A stretch of 31,637 nucleotides of DNA, taken from positions 1 through 31,637 of the IMG/VR virus record IMGVR_UViG_3300020183_000303, one strand, 5' to 3'. Shown here in pieces: positions 5,984 to 13,241 of the stretch. The stretch is from a virus. A program made the position numbers and the translations under genes. Under the pieces are notes generated by a model. That model worked only from the letters and a program-made list of their open reading frames with translations, searched no databases and was not told the origin of the DNA. Positions within the stretch are counted from its first letter, which is position 1; each line of letters starts with the position of its first letter.

Positions 5984-6219
5984 GGCGCGGAATAGACGTT
6001 GCAGATTTTACCCTTGATGTTGACCTTGCGGCATTTTAGCTCGCCATTCGCAACCAAGCGGCGGAGATGCTCACTGGCGGATTGCCTGCATATCGGTTTC
6101 CCTTGCTCCTTGGATAGGTCACAAAAATCGTAAACTGTGAACTCATCGTCATGCACTTCTTGCGTGATCGCCGAATCTAGTGCCGCCATCATAGCGTCTA
6201 ACTTTCCTATTGTTTTCAT
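5980..6219 (-). CDS. Small winged-helix-like protein
   Basis: A 79 aa protein. After an acidic N-terminal helix it has a probable winged-helix core: VYDFCDLSKEQG, PICRQSASEHLRRLVANGEL and a beta wing KCRKVNIKGKICNVY. The helix SASEHLRRLVANGEL is typical of recognition or adjacent helices. It may regulate transcription or bind nucleic acid. The leader (aacacaccacgacaaaaccaATG) is A/C-rich like that of the early genes, unlike most late genes. It sits just before the endolysin with a 4-base overlap. Confidence 0.7.
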   Translation of the reverse strand: MKTIGKLDAMMAALDSAITQEVHDDEFTVYDFCDLSKEQGKPICRQSASEHLRRLVANGELKCRKVNIKGKICNVYSAP

Positions 6220-6239
6220 TGGTTTTGTCGTGGTGTGTT

Positions 6240-7034
6240 TTATCCTGCCGTGTAGACCCGCCGGTGGATGGTCGGGGAATCCCCCTCCTCCAGCCCCCGG
6301 TGGTCGAAAATGACTGCTGACGGCTGCGGAACAGCGTCAGGAACCACCTTGTAGCCGTAGCGGGTCAACCCCTGCCACGCCCCGGTGATCACGCTTGTCT
6401 GGTTGCCGTCCTCCCAGATGCCATGGCGGTGTCTGTGGCCACGGCACATGACCTTGGGGACTGGCTTCCCAGACCTAGCCCTAGAATGCGTCAGATTGCC
6501 CAGAGAGATGCTGTGTGCGCTCGCCTCTAGGTATGTCCTAGAAGTGGCACTGATGTGGTGTGCGAAGTTGTAGAGGCATCCGTGGGCCTCCAGATCCAAA
6601 GTGTCCCAGGCGTGTTGCCCGTTCTCTGGGTTCTGCGTCCCGCCGAGGGAGTAGCCGATCCGAACCTCGTCGTTCCGAGTGTGGATCTCCGTCCCCTTAA
6701 TGATGTGGAGGTTGTTGCAAGTTTCTGCCAGAAACCCCAGCACCTGCTTCACCGCCGTGGTCTGGTCGCCGGGATCGGGTGTCATCACTTGCAATGTTTT
6801 ATGGTGGATGCCGTCCACAAGGTCGCCATTGACGACCAGATCGAACTTGTCCTCCCCGATGACCCGCTGCGCCCAGCACAGCATATCCTCCCAGCATTCC
6901 CATAGCCACTCTTGGAAGCGGTTCTGGCCGATTGGATTCCCCTCGTTGGACACAAAGTCCTTGGGCCACAAACCCACAGTAGATCCAACGTGGAGGTCGC
7001 TCAACAACATGATGAGCCTCGATGATGTAGTCAT
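6240..7034 (-). CDS. Calcineurin-like metallophosphoesterase
   Basis: A 264 aa metal-dependent phosphoesterase, recognised by SDLHVG (12-17), NGDLVDG (69-75), an altered GNHE-type motif (IKGTEIHT, about residue 110) and RGHRHRHG near residue 205, which supply metal ligands in this superfamily. The substrate could be a nucleotide, a nucleic acid end or a phosphoprotein; the sequence does not say. The frame is open 33 bases further upstream, but ATG 7034 overlaps the previous stop as ATGA and starts with a normal core. It lies oddly between a metalloprotease-like gene and the endolysin. Confidence 0.82.
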   Translation of the reverse strand: MTTSSRLIMLLSDLHVGSTVGLWPKDFVSNEGNPIGQNRFQEWLWECWEDMLCWAQRVIGEDKFDLVVNGDLVDGIHHKTLQVMTPDPGDQTTAVKQVLGFLAETCNNLHIIKGTEIHTRNDEVRIGYSLGGTQNPENGQHAWDTLDLEAHGCLYNFAHHISATSRTYLEASAHSISLGNLTHSRARSGKPVPKVMCRGHRHRHGIWEDGNQTSVITGAWQGLTRYGYKVVPDAVPQPSAVIFDHRGLEEGDSPTIHRRVYTAG

Positions 7035-7339
7035 AGTTTTTTTAGTTTGGCGTCTAGTGTGTCCCATGCCGGAAGCAGGAGATGCTCAAGACTACGAATT
7101 ATTGGCTCTTCGTCAAACTTTTCTGCCCACCCATGCCCAGAAACCATGAATGAAGCATGGCAAAGCTCATGGAATAGGGTGGTGCGGAGAAGCTCCCGGC
7201 TTTTGAGGGCGGCGTAGGACACCGAGATTTTTCTGGTATCCCACTTGCACAGCCCCCAGTCGTCCATGTGTTCCACGCAGATGGCGAACGTCTCGCCACC
7301 CACCCGGACAGACTTCGGAACCCTACTGGGTTGGATCAT
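7031..7339 (-). CDS. Small zinc-metalloprotease-like protein
   Basis: A 102 aa protein with the zinc-protease signature TLFHELCHA (HExxH) about residue 60, followed by FDEEPIIRSLEHLL, where an acidic residue may be the third ligand. The plan matches compact phage and bacterial gluzincin-like proteins related to SprT or ImmA/M78 groups. A target cannot be named. I chose ATG 7339 because it overlaps the stop of the lipoprotein gene (ATGA); the longer open frame upstream has an arginine-rich segment that looks non-coding. Confidence 0.75.
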   Translation of the reverse strand: MIQPSRVPKSVRVGGETFAICVEHMDDWGLCKWDTRKISVSYAALKSRELLRTTLFHELCHASFMVSGHGWAEKFDEEPIIRSLEHLLLPAWDTLDAKLKKL

Positions 7340-7500
7340 TTTGTCGGGTTGACGACAATCGGGCGCGGGTGCGGCACGATGACGATCTCTCCGTTCTCGT
7401 CTTGCGAGACTGTTCCCCACTGGGTTTCAGTCGTCCACGGGCCGACGTTGGCGCAGGACGCGAGCAGCAGGGCAAGGATGGTGGTTGCTGTGGTTTTCAT
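7336..7500 (-). CDS. Small lipoprotein, possible outer spanin
   Basis: A 54 aa protein with a lipoprotein signal peptide: MKTTATTILALLLASC with a lipobox LLASC and the lipidated Cys at position 16. The mature 39 residues are polar and proline-rich at the end (PHPRPIVVNP). Small proline-containing lipoproteins in lysis regions are often outer-membrane spanin subunits (Rz1-like), but no clear inner spanin with a coiled coil sits next to it. A lipobox implies a bacterial envelope suited to lipoproteins, most likely diderm. It is coupled by ATGA overlaps to both neighbours. It is short but the signal peptide and both overlaps support it well. Confidence 0.78.
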   Translation of the reverse strand: MKTTATTILALLLASCANVGPWTTETQWGTVSQDENGEIVIVPHPRPIVVNPTK

Positions 7501-7676
7501 TTTGAATCAGCGGCCTTGACCAGACCAATCCCAGCGGTAATCGCTGTAATCGTCGCGCCAAAGTCCACGTCTTGGTTATTGATTAGTGCAACTGCTGTAT
7601 TTACAACAGCCGCAACAATGGTCAGGATTCCGAGCAGGGTTGTTTTCACGTTATCGTTTGGTTTTTGCTTTTTCAT
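7497..7676 (-). CDS. Small membrane protein of the lysis cassette
   Basis: A 59 aa protein. A basic N-terminus (MKKQKPNDNVK) precedes a hydrophobic segment (TLLGILTIVAAVVNTAVALI) and a second, weaker one (ATITAITAGIGLVKA). Small proteins of this layout occur near phage lysis genes and may be holin-like. It overlaps the lipoprotein gene downstream by ATGA, and the upstream gene by 26 bases in another frame. The start ATG at 7676 therefore sits inside the upstream gene. Its function is not proven. Confidence 0.75.
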   Translation of the reverse strand: MKKQKPNDNVKTTLLGILTIVAAVVNTAVALINNQDVDFGATITAITAGIGLVKAADSK

Positions 7677-7854
7677 TATTCGATCTTATCAGATTTCTCA
7701 AAGAAATCAATGCCACCCAAAGAAGAACAACCGCAGTTGAAAGTCGAACCCACGCTTCCATCGCCTCAATAAACGTCACCATAAACCCAGAAGCAGATGC
7801 TAACACACCTGTCACCCCATTTGCAATTGTGTGAGAATTTCCGCTAGTGATCAT
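7651..7854 (-). CDS. Membrane protein, candidate holin or spanin partner
   Basis: A 67 aa protein with a moderately hydrophobic N-terminal half (GVTGVLASASGFMVTFIEAM), a strong membrane segment (TAVVLLWVALISL) and a short basic tail (RNLIRSNNEKAKTKR). The positive C-terminus inside the cell and the hydrophobic core are compatible with a holin. The start overlaps the previous stop (ATGA); the end overlaps the next gene by 26 bases. With 7497 and 5263 it is one of three small membrane proteins in this cassette, and I cannot tell which one triggers lysis. Confidence 0.72.
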   Translation of the reverse strand: MITSGNSHTIANGVTGVLASASGFMVTFIEAMEAWVRLSTAVVLLWVALISLRNLIRSNNEKAKTKR

Positions 7855-8156
7855 GGCGCATCAGGGTCGATGATGTCTTGGGGTTGGATGGTCACGCGAG
7901 CGTCGAGGCCACCGAGCGATTCGACGATCTCCGCGAACTCTGGGAAGTCAACAGGCGTGAGTGGCGGGTTGCCGCGCAATGGAGTGGATAAGATAATCTC
8001 GTCGCACGGGACAAACGTAAGCCCAGCGTGGTATCCGGTGTAGATGTGATAAGCTCCGGGCAACCAGAACACCGGCAGTCCGCGAGACGTTTGCGCTAGT
8101 GCAACCGCATCGTTTGCGGCTTGAGCTTGTTCAGCAGTGACGGCAAATCCGATCAT
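7851..8156 (-). CDS. Hypothetical protein next to fibre gene
   Basis: A 101 aa soluble protein. It starts MIGFAVTAEQAQAANDAVAL and contains a motif-like stretch YHIYTGYHAGLTFVPCDEIIL, ending in an acidic, proline-rich tail. I do not recognise it. The frame is open ten codons further upstream, but ATG 8156 overlaps the fibre gene's stop (ATGA). By position it may be a fibre-associated factor (chaperone or accessory) or an unrelated accessory gene. Confidence 0.7.
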   Translation of the reverse strand: MIGFAVTAEQAQAANDAVALAQTSRGLPVFWLPGAYHIYTGYHAGLTFVPCDEIILSTPLRGNPPLTPVDFPEFAEIVESLGGLDARVTIQPQDIIDPDAP

Positions 8157-8977
8157 GGAATTGTCAATCCGGTGCAGGTTTCCCACATGGTTTTGAGCGC
8201 AAGCGTGAATTTGTTACCATCGGAATCGGAGAATCCAAGTCCCAACCCATACAACCCCATCTTGGCATCGCACCATGATGCTACTGTCCCGTTGTTGTTC
8301 AACGCCATTGCGAAAACATTTCGCGCAGACGACTGGATGTTTGCATCTGTCTCCGTGCGTGTAGTTGTGTATGCTATCCCACTGGATGCACGTCTTTTCA
8401 AATATCTGTTGCTGGTGGTATTTACAACACCAATGAATACGCCAGTTCTCGCCGAACTTGAATTTGTTACAGAGATTCCAGCATTATAAAGAGTGGTAGA
8501 GATTGCTGTTGATCCATCTTGCCGTAAGAAAACCCTTCTATTGGATCCATCAGTTTGCCCCAAGAAATATCTAGTGTCTGTTCTGCTGTCCTGTTCATAG
8601 ACTAGAGCGAATGCACTGCCCCCGCTTGTGGACATTCCGAGCGCATTGGGGGTGCTACCGATATCGAAAAATCCGGTCGTTCCGTTTCCTTGAACAAAGC
8701 CAGCCCCGTGCGTCAATGTACCGATAAATAATCCGCTCGTCAGACCGATGATGTCAATGGCGTTTGGCGATGCTGCACCCCATATCGGCAAGTACAACCG
8801 CTTGATCGACGAGTACCACCCATCGGCCTTGCCAGTCTTTACGAAGTCGCTGATGGCATTCTTCTGCGCCGCAGAGACAGTTGCCCCAGTAGCAACCACG
8901 GCATTGGCATACGCCTTTGCGTCAGGGTCTAGGCCTGCTGGCTTTGTCCCAAGTCTGTTTGAATACTGGTAAATCAT
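8153..8977 (-). CDS. Fibre-like or receptor-binding virion protein
   Basis: A 274 aa protein. The N-terminal 60 residues are helical and end in a domain beginning KTGKADGWYSSIKRLYLPIWG; the rest is glycine-, serine- and threonine-rich and looks beta-structured, like concanavalin-A-like or other jelly-roll host-binding modules. The end (ALKTMWETCTGLTIP) is a pattern I recall from tail-fibre-like phage proteins. The start codon overlaps the adaptor stop by one base (TAATG). A carbohydrate-binding role is inferred. Confidence 0.62.
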   Translation of the reverse strand: MIYQYSNRLGTKPAGLDPDAKAYANAVVATGATVSAAQKNAISDFVKTGKADGWYSSIKRLYLPIWGAASPNAIDIIGLTSGLFIGTLTHGAGFVQGNGTTGFFDIGSTPNALGMSTSGGSAFALVYEQDSRTDTRYFLGQTDGSNRRVFLRQDGSTAISTTLYNAGISVTNSSSARTGVFIGVVNTTSNRYLKRRASSGIAYTTTRTETDANIQSSARNVFAMALNNNGTVASWCDAKMGLYGLGLGFSDSDGNKFTLALKTMWETCTGLTIP

Positions 8978-9600
8978 TACGAGTTTCTTACTTGCATATT
9001 GGCATTCGTGTAGATGCGATTCGCGACAATTTGTTGCGTATGCATCTCGTCAAGCTTCATCAATTCGTCTTGTAGGATGAGGTCTGCCTCTTGGTCTGCA
9101 AGTGCCGACTTCTCCTGCTGCCCTTCCGCACGGAGGAAATCCGCATACGTCCCATGCGCTAGGTACTCAAACCACTCGTCCGGGATCGTGGCAGTAGATC
9201 CACCAGTCCCATCTCCGTAGGTATCGCTGAACTGCTTCTTGTATGTCACCCATGCGCTCGTCGGCGCAAGGTTCCCCGCTACTAGCTTTGCGCCAGATGC
9301 CGTAACCATGAAATCAAACTCCTGCACCGAGGCGGTCTGATACGGATCTTGCCGTTGAATCCGCAGGTAGGTGTCAATACTATCCAGCCCACCCTGCGTA
9401 TATGGGATCACATTCGTCGTGACAGTCCGCTCTTCCGCAATCTTCAAGAACCTCGTCCAGTAGTTGCTGGCACGATACGCCCTCTTCGCCCTGCGATTCA
9501 CCATCGCCTTGATACGAGGCAACTCAATCGTCGAGAACTCCACACCGCAAAGTGCCTTGATTAGCGGAATCAAATCGGTCGTGTAGTTCTTCGTCTGCAT
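8977..9600 (-). CDS. Head-tail adaptor (tail tubular protein A-like)
   Basis: A 207 aa protein resembling gp11-type adaptors that sit between the portal and the nozzle in short-tailed phages. Signs are the helical N-terminus (DLIPLIKALCGVE, then RIKAMVNRRAKRAYRASNYW), an extended central section, and a C-terminal helical region (YADFLRAEGQQEKSALADQE). Its place among capsid genes fits. It is one of the few genes here with a convincing SD-like leader (gatgtaaggaATG). Confidence 0.72.
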   Translation of the reverse strand: MQTKNYTTDLIPLIKALCGVEFSTIELPRIKAMVNRRAKRAYRASNYWTRFLKIAEERTVTTNVIPYTQGGLDSIDTYLRIQRQDPYQTASVQEFDFMVTASGAKLVAGNLAPTSAWVTYKKQFSDTYGDGTGGSTATIPDEWFEYLAHGTYADFLRAEGQQEKSALADQEADLILQDELMKLDEMHTQQIVANRIYTNANMQVRNS

Positions 9601-9603
9601 TCC

Positions 9604-9894
9604 TTACATCTTGTGAACGGCCATTGTAGGCTCTAATCTCTGGAAGTCACGCAAAAATTCCCTGTCGTCCCAGCACTCCACCCCGTACTTGTTTACCATT
9701 TGCAGGTATTCCCGCTGGGGGATCTCTGCCAGATGCCGCCAGTTCTTCCCTGGGGCGTGTTTCCTAGACTCGGCAGCAATCGCCGCAGCCTCAATCTCAC
9801 GCTTGTGAGACATCGAATCCATAAGCTGCCGTCCGGTGCATAGCTCACGCACCAAGGCCGCAGTCATGGCCTCCTCGCTTGCTGGGATAATCAT
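9604..9894 (-). CDS. Small virion-region protein, unknown function
   Basis: A 96 aa protein, mostly helical and charged (EEAMTAALVRELCTGRQLMD; REIEAAAIAAESRK). It lies between the decoration protein and the adaptor, where small head-completion or connector proteins are often found; similar short proteins recur in this position in phages. No motif allows a firm assignment. It is separated from the decoration gene by a strong hairpin at 9909-9934. Confidence 0.72.
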   Translation of the reverse strand: MIIPASEEAMTAALVRELCTGRQLMDSMSHKREIEAAAIAAESRKHAPGKNWRHLAEIPQREYLQMVNKYGVECWDDREFLRDFQRLEPTMAVHKM

Positions 9895-9908
9895 GTGGTC
9901 AGCATGAG

Positions 9909-9934
9909 GCAGGGGAGGTTTTACCCTCCCCCGC
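9909..9934 (-). terminator. GC-rich hairpin after the decoration gene
   Basis: A stem of seven G-C-rich pairs (ggggagg, 9912-9918, with cctcccc, 9925-9931) around a 6-base loop, extended by two further pairs after a mismatch. It follows the stop of the decoration gene in the direction of transcription. There is no T-run on either strand, so it may be an attenuator or mRNA-stabilising hairpin rather than a true intrinsic terminator. Confidence 0.5.
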
Positions 9935-9948
9935 CAGTAGCTTACGAA

Positions 9949-10380
9949 TTAGGACACCAACGCACCGGGATCAAGGATCGTAAGGCAAATCGCCCACTCT
10001 CCAGCAGTGACAGTACCAGTGAAGTTCGGTTCAAGGATAATGTTCACATCGCTCGCCGTATTGTTGATGGCATATCCAGCAGCGGTATTGACCAGCACAT
10101 CACCAGTATTGAACGCAGCCTTGGTGAGTGCATCAAGGTCAAGCGCATTAATGTACTCGTCTGGATCGGCAGTAGTGGTTCCGACATCAAGCGTTAGGTC
10201 GGTTGAAGTACCAGCAGAAGTGGTAATCTCAAACACCGCAGCTTGCGTGACAACTCCGCCCGGAGGAAGAATTGCAATAGTCTTTTGATTGCCGGTTCCA
10301 AGAGATGTGATCTCTGCGGCAGTCAAACGATAAACATCGGTGAACCCGAGGTATTTTTCTTGTTGTGCAACTTTAGCCAT
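9949..10380 (-). CDS. Capsid decoration or head-fibre-like protein
   Basis: A 143 aa protein rich in T, A and G with alternating beta-strand patterns (ITTSAGTSTDLTLDVGT; DVLVNTAAGYAINN). It follows the major capsid gene by 30 bases, the usual position of a decoration or head-stabilising protein in many phages. The leader is gaactagaatATG without a clear SD. There is no enzymatic motif. The assignment rests on position and composition. Confidence 0.62.
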   Translation of the reverse strand: MAKVAQQEKYLGFTDVYRLTAAEITSLGTGNQKTIAILPPGGVVTQAAVFEITTSAGTSTDLTLDVGTTTADPDEYINALDLDALTKAAFNTGDVLVNTAAGYAINNTASDVNIILEPNFTGTVTAGEWAICLTILDPGALVS

Positions 10381-10410
10381 ATTCTAGTTCTTTCTTATTT
10401 GGGGTTGGAA

Positions 10411-11412
10411 TTAGTAAGCGATCTTGCCGTGCGCTCCGGGGTGTTTGCACACCAGAGTGCCAGTCATATCGACATAGCCGCGCTCGCCGCCACCTTGGTT
10501 CTCCAGACGGGTGCTGCCCATCGGAATGAGCGAGGCAAACGCCAGATACTTCGGATTGAGGACATAGCCCACGTTCGCCGAATCGGTAGGCATACACGCA
10601 GGGTTGCCGTTGACGATCTTCACCACACCAAAGTCGGAGTCGTAGAGCGACACCGAAAGGGTGATCGTCTTGCTCGTCGCGTCTTGGATGACTTGGTAGA
10701 TGTTCTCGTTAGAAGCACCACTGTCGTTGCGGCTGAAGTCGGAGATGATCCGACGAAGGGCCACGTTCGCAACCAGCGTGAGGCTGTTCATCTCGCCATT
10801 CACGCCGAAGATGCTGCCAAGCATGGTGTTGAACCCAGCTTCGGTAAGCGTCGAACTGACGACAGAAGCTGCCGGTGTGCGGAACGCAGGCGGAACCGGG
10901 TTGGTCGTCTGGGCCGGGGTGTTGACGATCCAGCTACCAAGGCCACGGAAGCTGTACGGAGTGCCAGCACCATTCTCCACAGTCATGTCACTGGCGGAGG
11001 CGATACGGGCTTCAACGTCACGCTTCAGTTCGCGCATCGACTTTGCTTCGGCTTGTGCCACGTTAGCAGGGCCAACGCTCGTCACAGCTTGTTGCAGGTT
11101 CGACACGAGATAGTCGCGGCGGAACGTCTGAACATAGTTGCCAAGTCGCGCACGACCGCTGAAGGCGTCCGTGAACGAGGTGACATCCGATCCTTCAGCA
11201 ATACCGGCAGTGCTGGGCGAGGCAAGGTTGTCAACAACCCACTCATGGAAGGTCGAGGATGCCTTGGTCTTGCCGCAAAGCGAAAGCAGCGGGGTTTCTT
11301 CGGGAGCCAGGATCGTCAACTCATTGGACAGATCCTCGCGGTTGCCCACGGCGGAACCCGTGGTGGTTTTGCCCGTCGGGGCATTCGGTTGATAGGTATT
11401 TGAAATAGCCAT
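10411..11412 (-). CDS. Major capsid protein, SU10-like (DUF5309-type)
   Basis: A 333 aa protein resembling the SU10-type major capsid family. The key part is the N-terminal segment PEETPLLSLCGKTKASSTFHEW followed by VVDNLASP and GSDVTSF, and a later pattern of alternating helices and strands with conserved glycine and proline residues. It assembles the icosahedral shell, normally over the scaffold encoded directly upstream. The length is typical. The leader (gaaccaattaaaccactATG) is A/C-rich without SD. It is preceded by the scaffold gene and followed by the decoration gene. Confidence 0.88.
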   Translation of the reverse strand: MAISNTYQPNAPTGKTTTGSAVGNREDLSNELTILAPEETPLLSLCGKTKASSTFHEWVVDNLASPSTAGIAEGSDVTSFTDAFSGRARLGNYVQTFRRDYLVSNLQQAVTSVGPANVAQAEAKSMRELKRDVEARIASASDMTVENGAGTPYSFRGLGSWIVNTPAQTTNPVPPAFRTPAASVVSSTLTEAGFNTMLGSIFGVNGEMNSLTLVANVALRRIISDFSRNDSGASNENIYQVIQDATSKTITLSVSLYDSDFGVVKIVNGNPACMPTDSANVGYVLNPKYLAFASLIPMGSTRLENQGGGERGYVDMTGTLVCKHPGAHGKIAY

Positions 11413-11427
11413 AGTGGTTTAATTGGT

Positions 11428-12471
11428 TCAAGTTTGCATTCTTGCAATACGCGCAGCAACCCAATCATCGACGGAGCCAGTAGACTCAAAGCGTTTGTAC
11501 ACCTCTTGTCCCTTCGCCTTCGGATTCTTGCCTGATCTTGCTGCTCCGGCCCCTACGGGACTGCTGGGTGGTTCCACCTTCAGCCGTGTTCCCGTGCCAG
11601 TTGGCACTCTAGACTTTCCTCCGAAGATACTCCTCGCTGCGTGGGCTAGGAGATATTCCATCTGGAAGCCGACTTCCGGGATTTGTTCTTTTACTTTGGC
11701 GACTAGCGGATCTTCGACCAACGCCTTGAAGTTCTTCCCGATAGCGGACTCTTCGTCCAGAATCTCGGGAACTTCCTTCTTCGCCGCCTCTTGGTATTGC
11801 GTACTCAACTGCTCAAACTGCTGGAGTTTGGCAAGGTGAGCGTGTTGCGCCGGAAGAAACTTTGTAATTGCTTCCTTTGCGTTCCGATTGGCCTTGCGAA
11901 TCTGGCGTTTTGTGAACTCCTTGTTTCCTACTGTGATAATGTCATCGCTGCCATAATCCTCGTATTCGTCGAGAAGTTCGTCTGTTGCGTTAAGGGTCTC
12001 CTCAAGTTCAGAATACTTTGCTTGCAGGGCATCCATCGTCTGGATGTCGCTGAAAGGATTCTTATCTTGTGGAACCTCTTTTGCCGCCGGTTGCGCCTTC
12101 TGGAGTTGTTCTTCAAGGGTTTTTGTCTTTGCCGTTAGCTCTCCAATTCGTTGGAGAAGGCGACTTTTCCCTTTCTTTGCAAGCTCCTGAATTTGCTCTG
12201 GTGACAAATTCAACAGGTCTATGTCTGATTCCTCGGGTTCTTCCTCACCGATGTCATCCGTGAGTTCCTCCTCTGGTTCCGCAGATTCTTCCGATTCAGT
12301 ACCTTCTGGCACTTCTTCTTCTTGCGGCTCCTCGGGAGACTCCTCGGTTTGCGCCGGCTCGTCATCACCCATTGCTTGTCGCGTCCGTTGAGCTACAAAC
12401 TCCTCGAAACTCAAGCTATCATTTCCACTGGTTTTTACGTCTCCAGCGTCCGACGGATTTGTTGCTTTCAT
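11428..12471 (-). CDS. Scaffold protein
   Basis: A 347 aa strongly acidic protein. Residues 35-75 are runs of glutamate with serine and proline (EESPEEPQEEEVPEGTESEE), followed by coiled-coil stretches (GELTAKTKTLEEQLQKAQP; FSDIQTMDALQAKYSELEET) and a basic C-terminal region. This profile, directly upstream of the capsid gene, is that of a capsid assembly scaffold. A promoter-like site lies upstream (12517-12545), with a terminator-like hairpin before it, so this gene and the capsid gene may be transcribed more strongly than the block before them. The start lacks an SD. Confidence 0.82.
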   Translation of the reverse strand: MKATNPSDAGDVKTSGNDSLSFEEFVAQRTRQAMGDDEPAQTEESPEEPQEEEVPEGTESEESAEPEEELTDDIGEEEPEESDIDLLNLSPEQIQELAKKGKSRLLQRIGELTAKTKTLEEQLQKAQPAAKEVPQDKNPFSDIQTMDALQAKYSELEETLNATDELLDEYEDYGSDDIITVGNKEFTKRQIRKANRNAKEAITKFLPAQHAHLAKLQQFEQLSTQYQEAAKKEVPEILDEESAIGKNFKALVEDPLVAKVKEQIPEVGFQMEYLLAHAARSIFGGKSRVPTGTGTRLKVEPPSSPVGAGAARSGKNPKAKGQEVYKRFESTGSVDDWVAARIARMQT

Positions 12472-12516
12472 GTCTGATACACCAATTATACGCCTTGGCG
12501 GTGGCGAAGTGAGACC

Positions 12517-12545
12517 AGATAACTATGAAATTGCATATCTGTCAA
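12517..12545 (-). promoter_or_regulatory. Sigma70-like promoter before scaffold and capsid genes
   Basis: On the minus strand TTGACA (12540-12545) is followed after 17 bases by TTATCT (12517-12522). The predicted start is near 12510, giving a leader of about 40 bases before the ATG at 12471. A separate perfect TATAAT lies further downstream (12485-12490) without a good -35. The site directly follows a terminator-like hairpin. Confidence 0.6.
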
Positions 12546-12553
12546 CTATGCGT

Positions 12554-12591
12554 AAAACAAGACAGGCCGCCGGGGATACCGACGACCTGTC
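12554..12591 (-). terminator. Rho-independent terminator-like hairpin
   Basis: On the minus strand a GACAGG...CCTGTC stem (12561-12591 with a few mismatches and a loop near 12575) is followed by ttgtttt (12554-12560). It lies after the small gene at 12664 and before the promoter of the scaffold gene, which separates the packaging and portal block from the capsid block. Confidence 0.6.
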
Positions 12592-12663
12592 TGACACACT
12601 AACCAAGGGAGGTACAATGAACAAAACCTCCGGGCGTGGACATACCACGATTCCGTGGATTTG

Positions 12664-12867
12664 TCAACCCAGCACGGAAAGAAGCTCGTCGATGGTGGCA
12701 ATGCTCCCAGCCACCTTCATCACGTCATTGGAACTTTCGCACTGGCGAAGATCCGCAAAGAAGCGTTCCCGCTCATCCCGCATAAACTGCAAAACAACCT
12801 TGTATTCGTCTCGGTCTAGTAGGGTGTCAACCGCTTGCTGTAGTGTTGGTTTTGGTATCGGTGTCAT
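12664..12867 (-). CDS. Small helical protein, unknown function
   Basis: A 67 aa helical protein (LQQAVDTLLDRDEYKVVLQF; ERERFFADLRQCESSNDV). I do not recognise it. It sits at the end of the small-gene run between portal and scaffold, with 3 bases between it and the basic protein before. A terminator-like hairpin follows about 70 bases downstream. Confidence 0.68.
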   Translation of the reverse strand: MTPIPKPTLQQAVDTLLDRDEYKVVLQFMRDERERFFADLRQCESSNDVMKVAGSIATIDELLSVLG

Positions 12868-12870
12868 AAG

Positions 12871-13113
12871 TTATTTCATGGATTTGCTTCCACGGCACTT
12901 CCACTTGCGTCTCGACAAGTTGTTCGGGCTGTTCGGGTCTGACTTCCAATCGCCTTTGATCTTTGCAGAACGAGCGCAGTAGGCATCGCCCTTGGATGTG
13001 CCTGGGCGAATCCGATCCCCGCCGTCCTTGGCTTTCCCAGCCTGCCCGTAACGGACTGTCCTAGTGCGCCCAGTTTCGGGGTTCTTCACCACCTTCTTGA
13101 ACCGCTTTTGCAT
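12871..13113 (-). CDS. Small basic protein with conserved YCARSAKIKG motif
   Basis: An 80 aa strongly basic protein. The C-terminal half (GDAYCARSAKIKGDWKSDPN, then SPNNLSRRKWKC) is a recurrent pattern in phage and metagenome proteins of unknown function. The two cysteines could bind metal, but spacing is atypical of zinc fingers. The first codons overlap the previous stop (TAATG). The leader has an SD-like aaaggaaaa. With its neighbours it forms a run of lysine- and arginine-rich proteins between portal and scaffold, perhaps minor virion or DNA-packaging proteins; this is inference. Confidence 0.72.
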   Translation of the reverse strand: MQKRFKKVVKNPETGRTRTVRYGQAGKAKDGGDRIRPGTSKGDAYCARSAKIKGDWKSDPNSPNNLSRRKWKCRGSKSMK

Positions 13114-13238
13114 TAGATTTTTCCTTTCTGCTTAAGACGCTCTTTGCGTTGCTTGCGGAAAGAATCCTTATCTTTTTTGCGTTCTGATTTGTCATTCCCG
13201 CAACCATACGACTTCTCTTTTTTGCCAGTATTTTTCAT
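13113..13238 (-). CDS. Tiny lysine-rich protein (41 aa)
   Basis: MKNTGKKEKSYGCGNDKSER followed by an almost entirely charged helix; 17 of 41 residues are lysine or arginine. The stop TAA overlaps the next ATG (TAATG), and the three-base gap to the previous gene shows normal packing for this operon, which supports a real gene despite its length. The role is unknown; the charge suggests nucleic acid binding. Confidence 0.6.
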   Translation of the reverse strand: MKNTGKKEKSYGCGNDKSERKKDKDSFRKQRKERLKQKGKI

Positions 13239-13241
13239 AAA

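Noticed and set aside
10243-11403. 386-codon plus-strand frame opposite the capsid gene
   Set aside because: Long but exactly antisense to the major capsid gene; its open length follows from that gene's codon usage.
12485-12490. Perfect TATAAT upstream of the scaffold gene
   Set aside because: No acceptable -35 lies 16-19 bases upstream; the TTGACA-17-TTATCT pair nearby is the better promoter.
12470-12982. 170-codon plus-strand frame starting next to the scaffold start
   Set aside because: It runs antisense across the promoter-terminator junction and two well-supported small genes, has no family-like segments and no separate leader.
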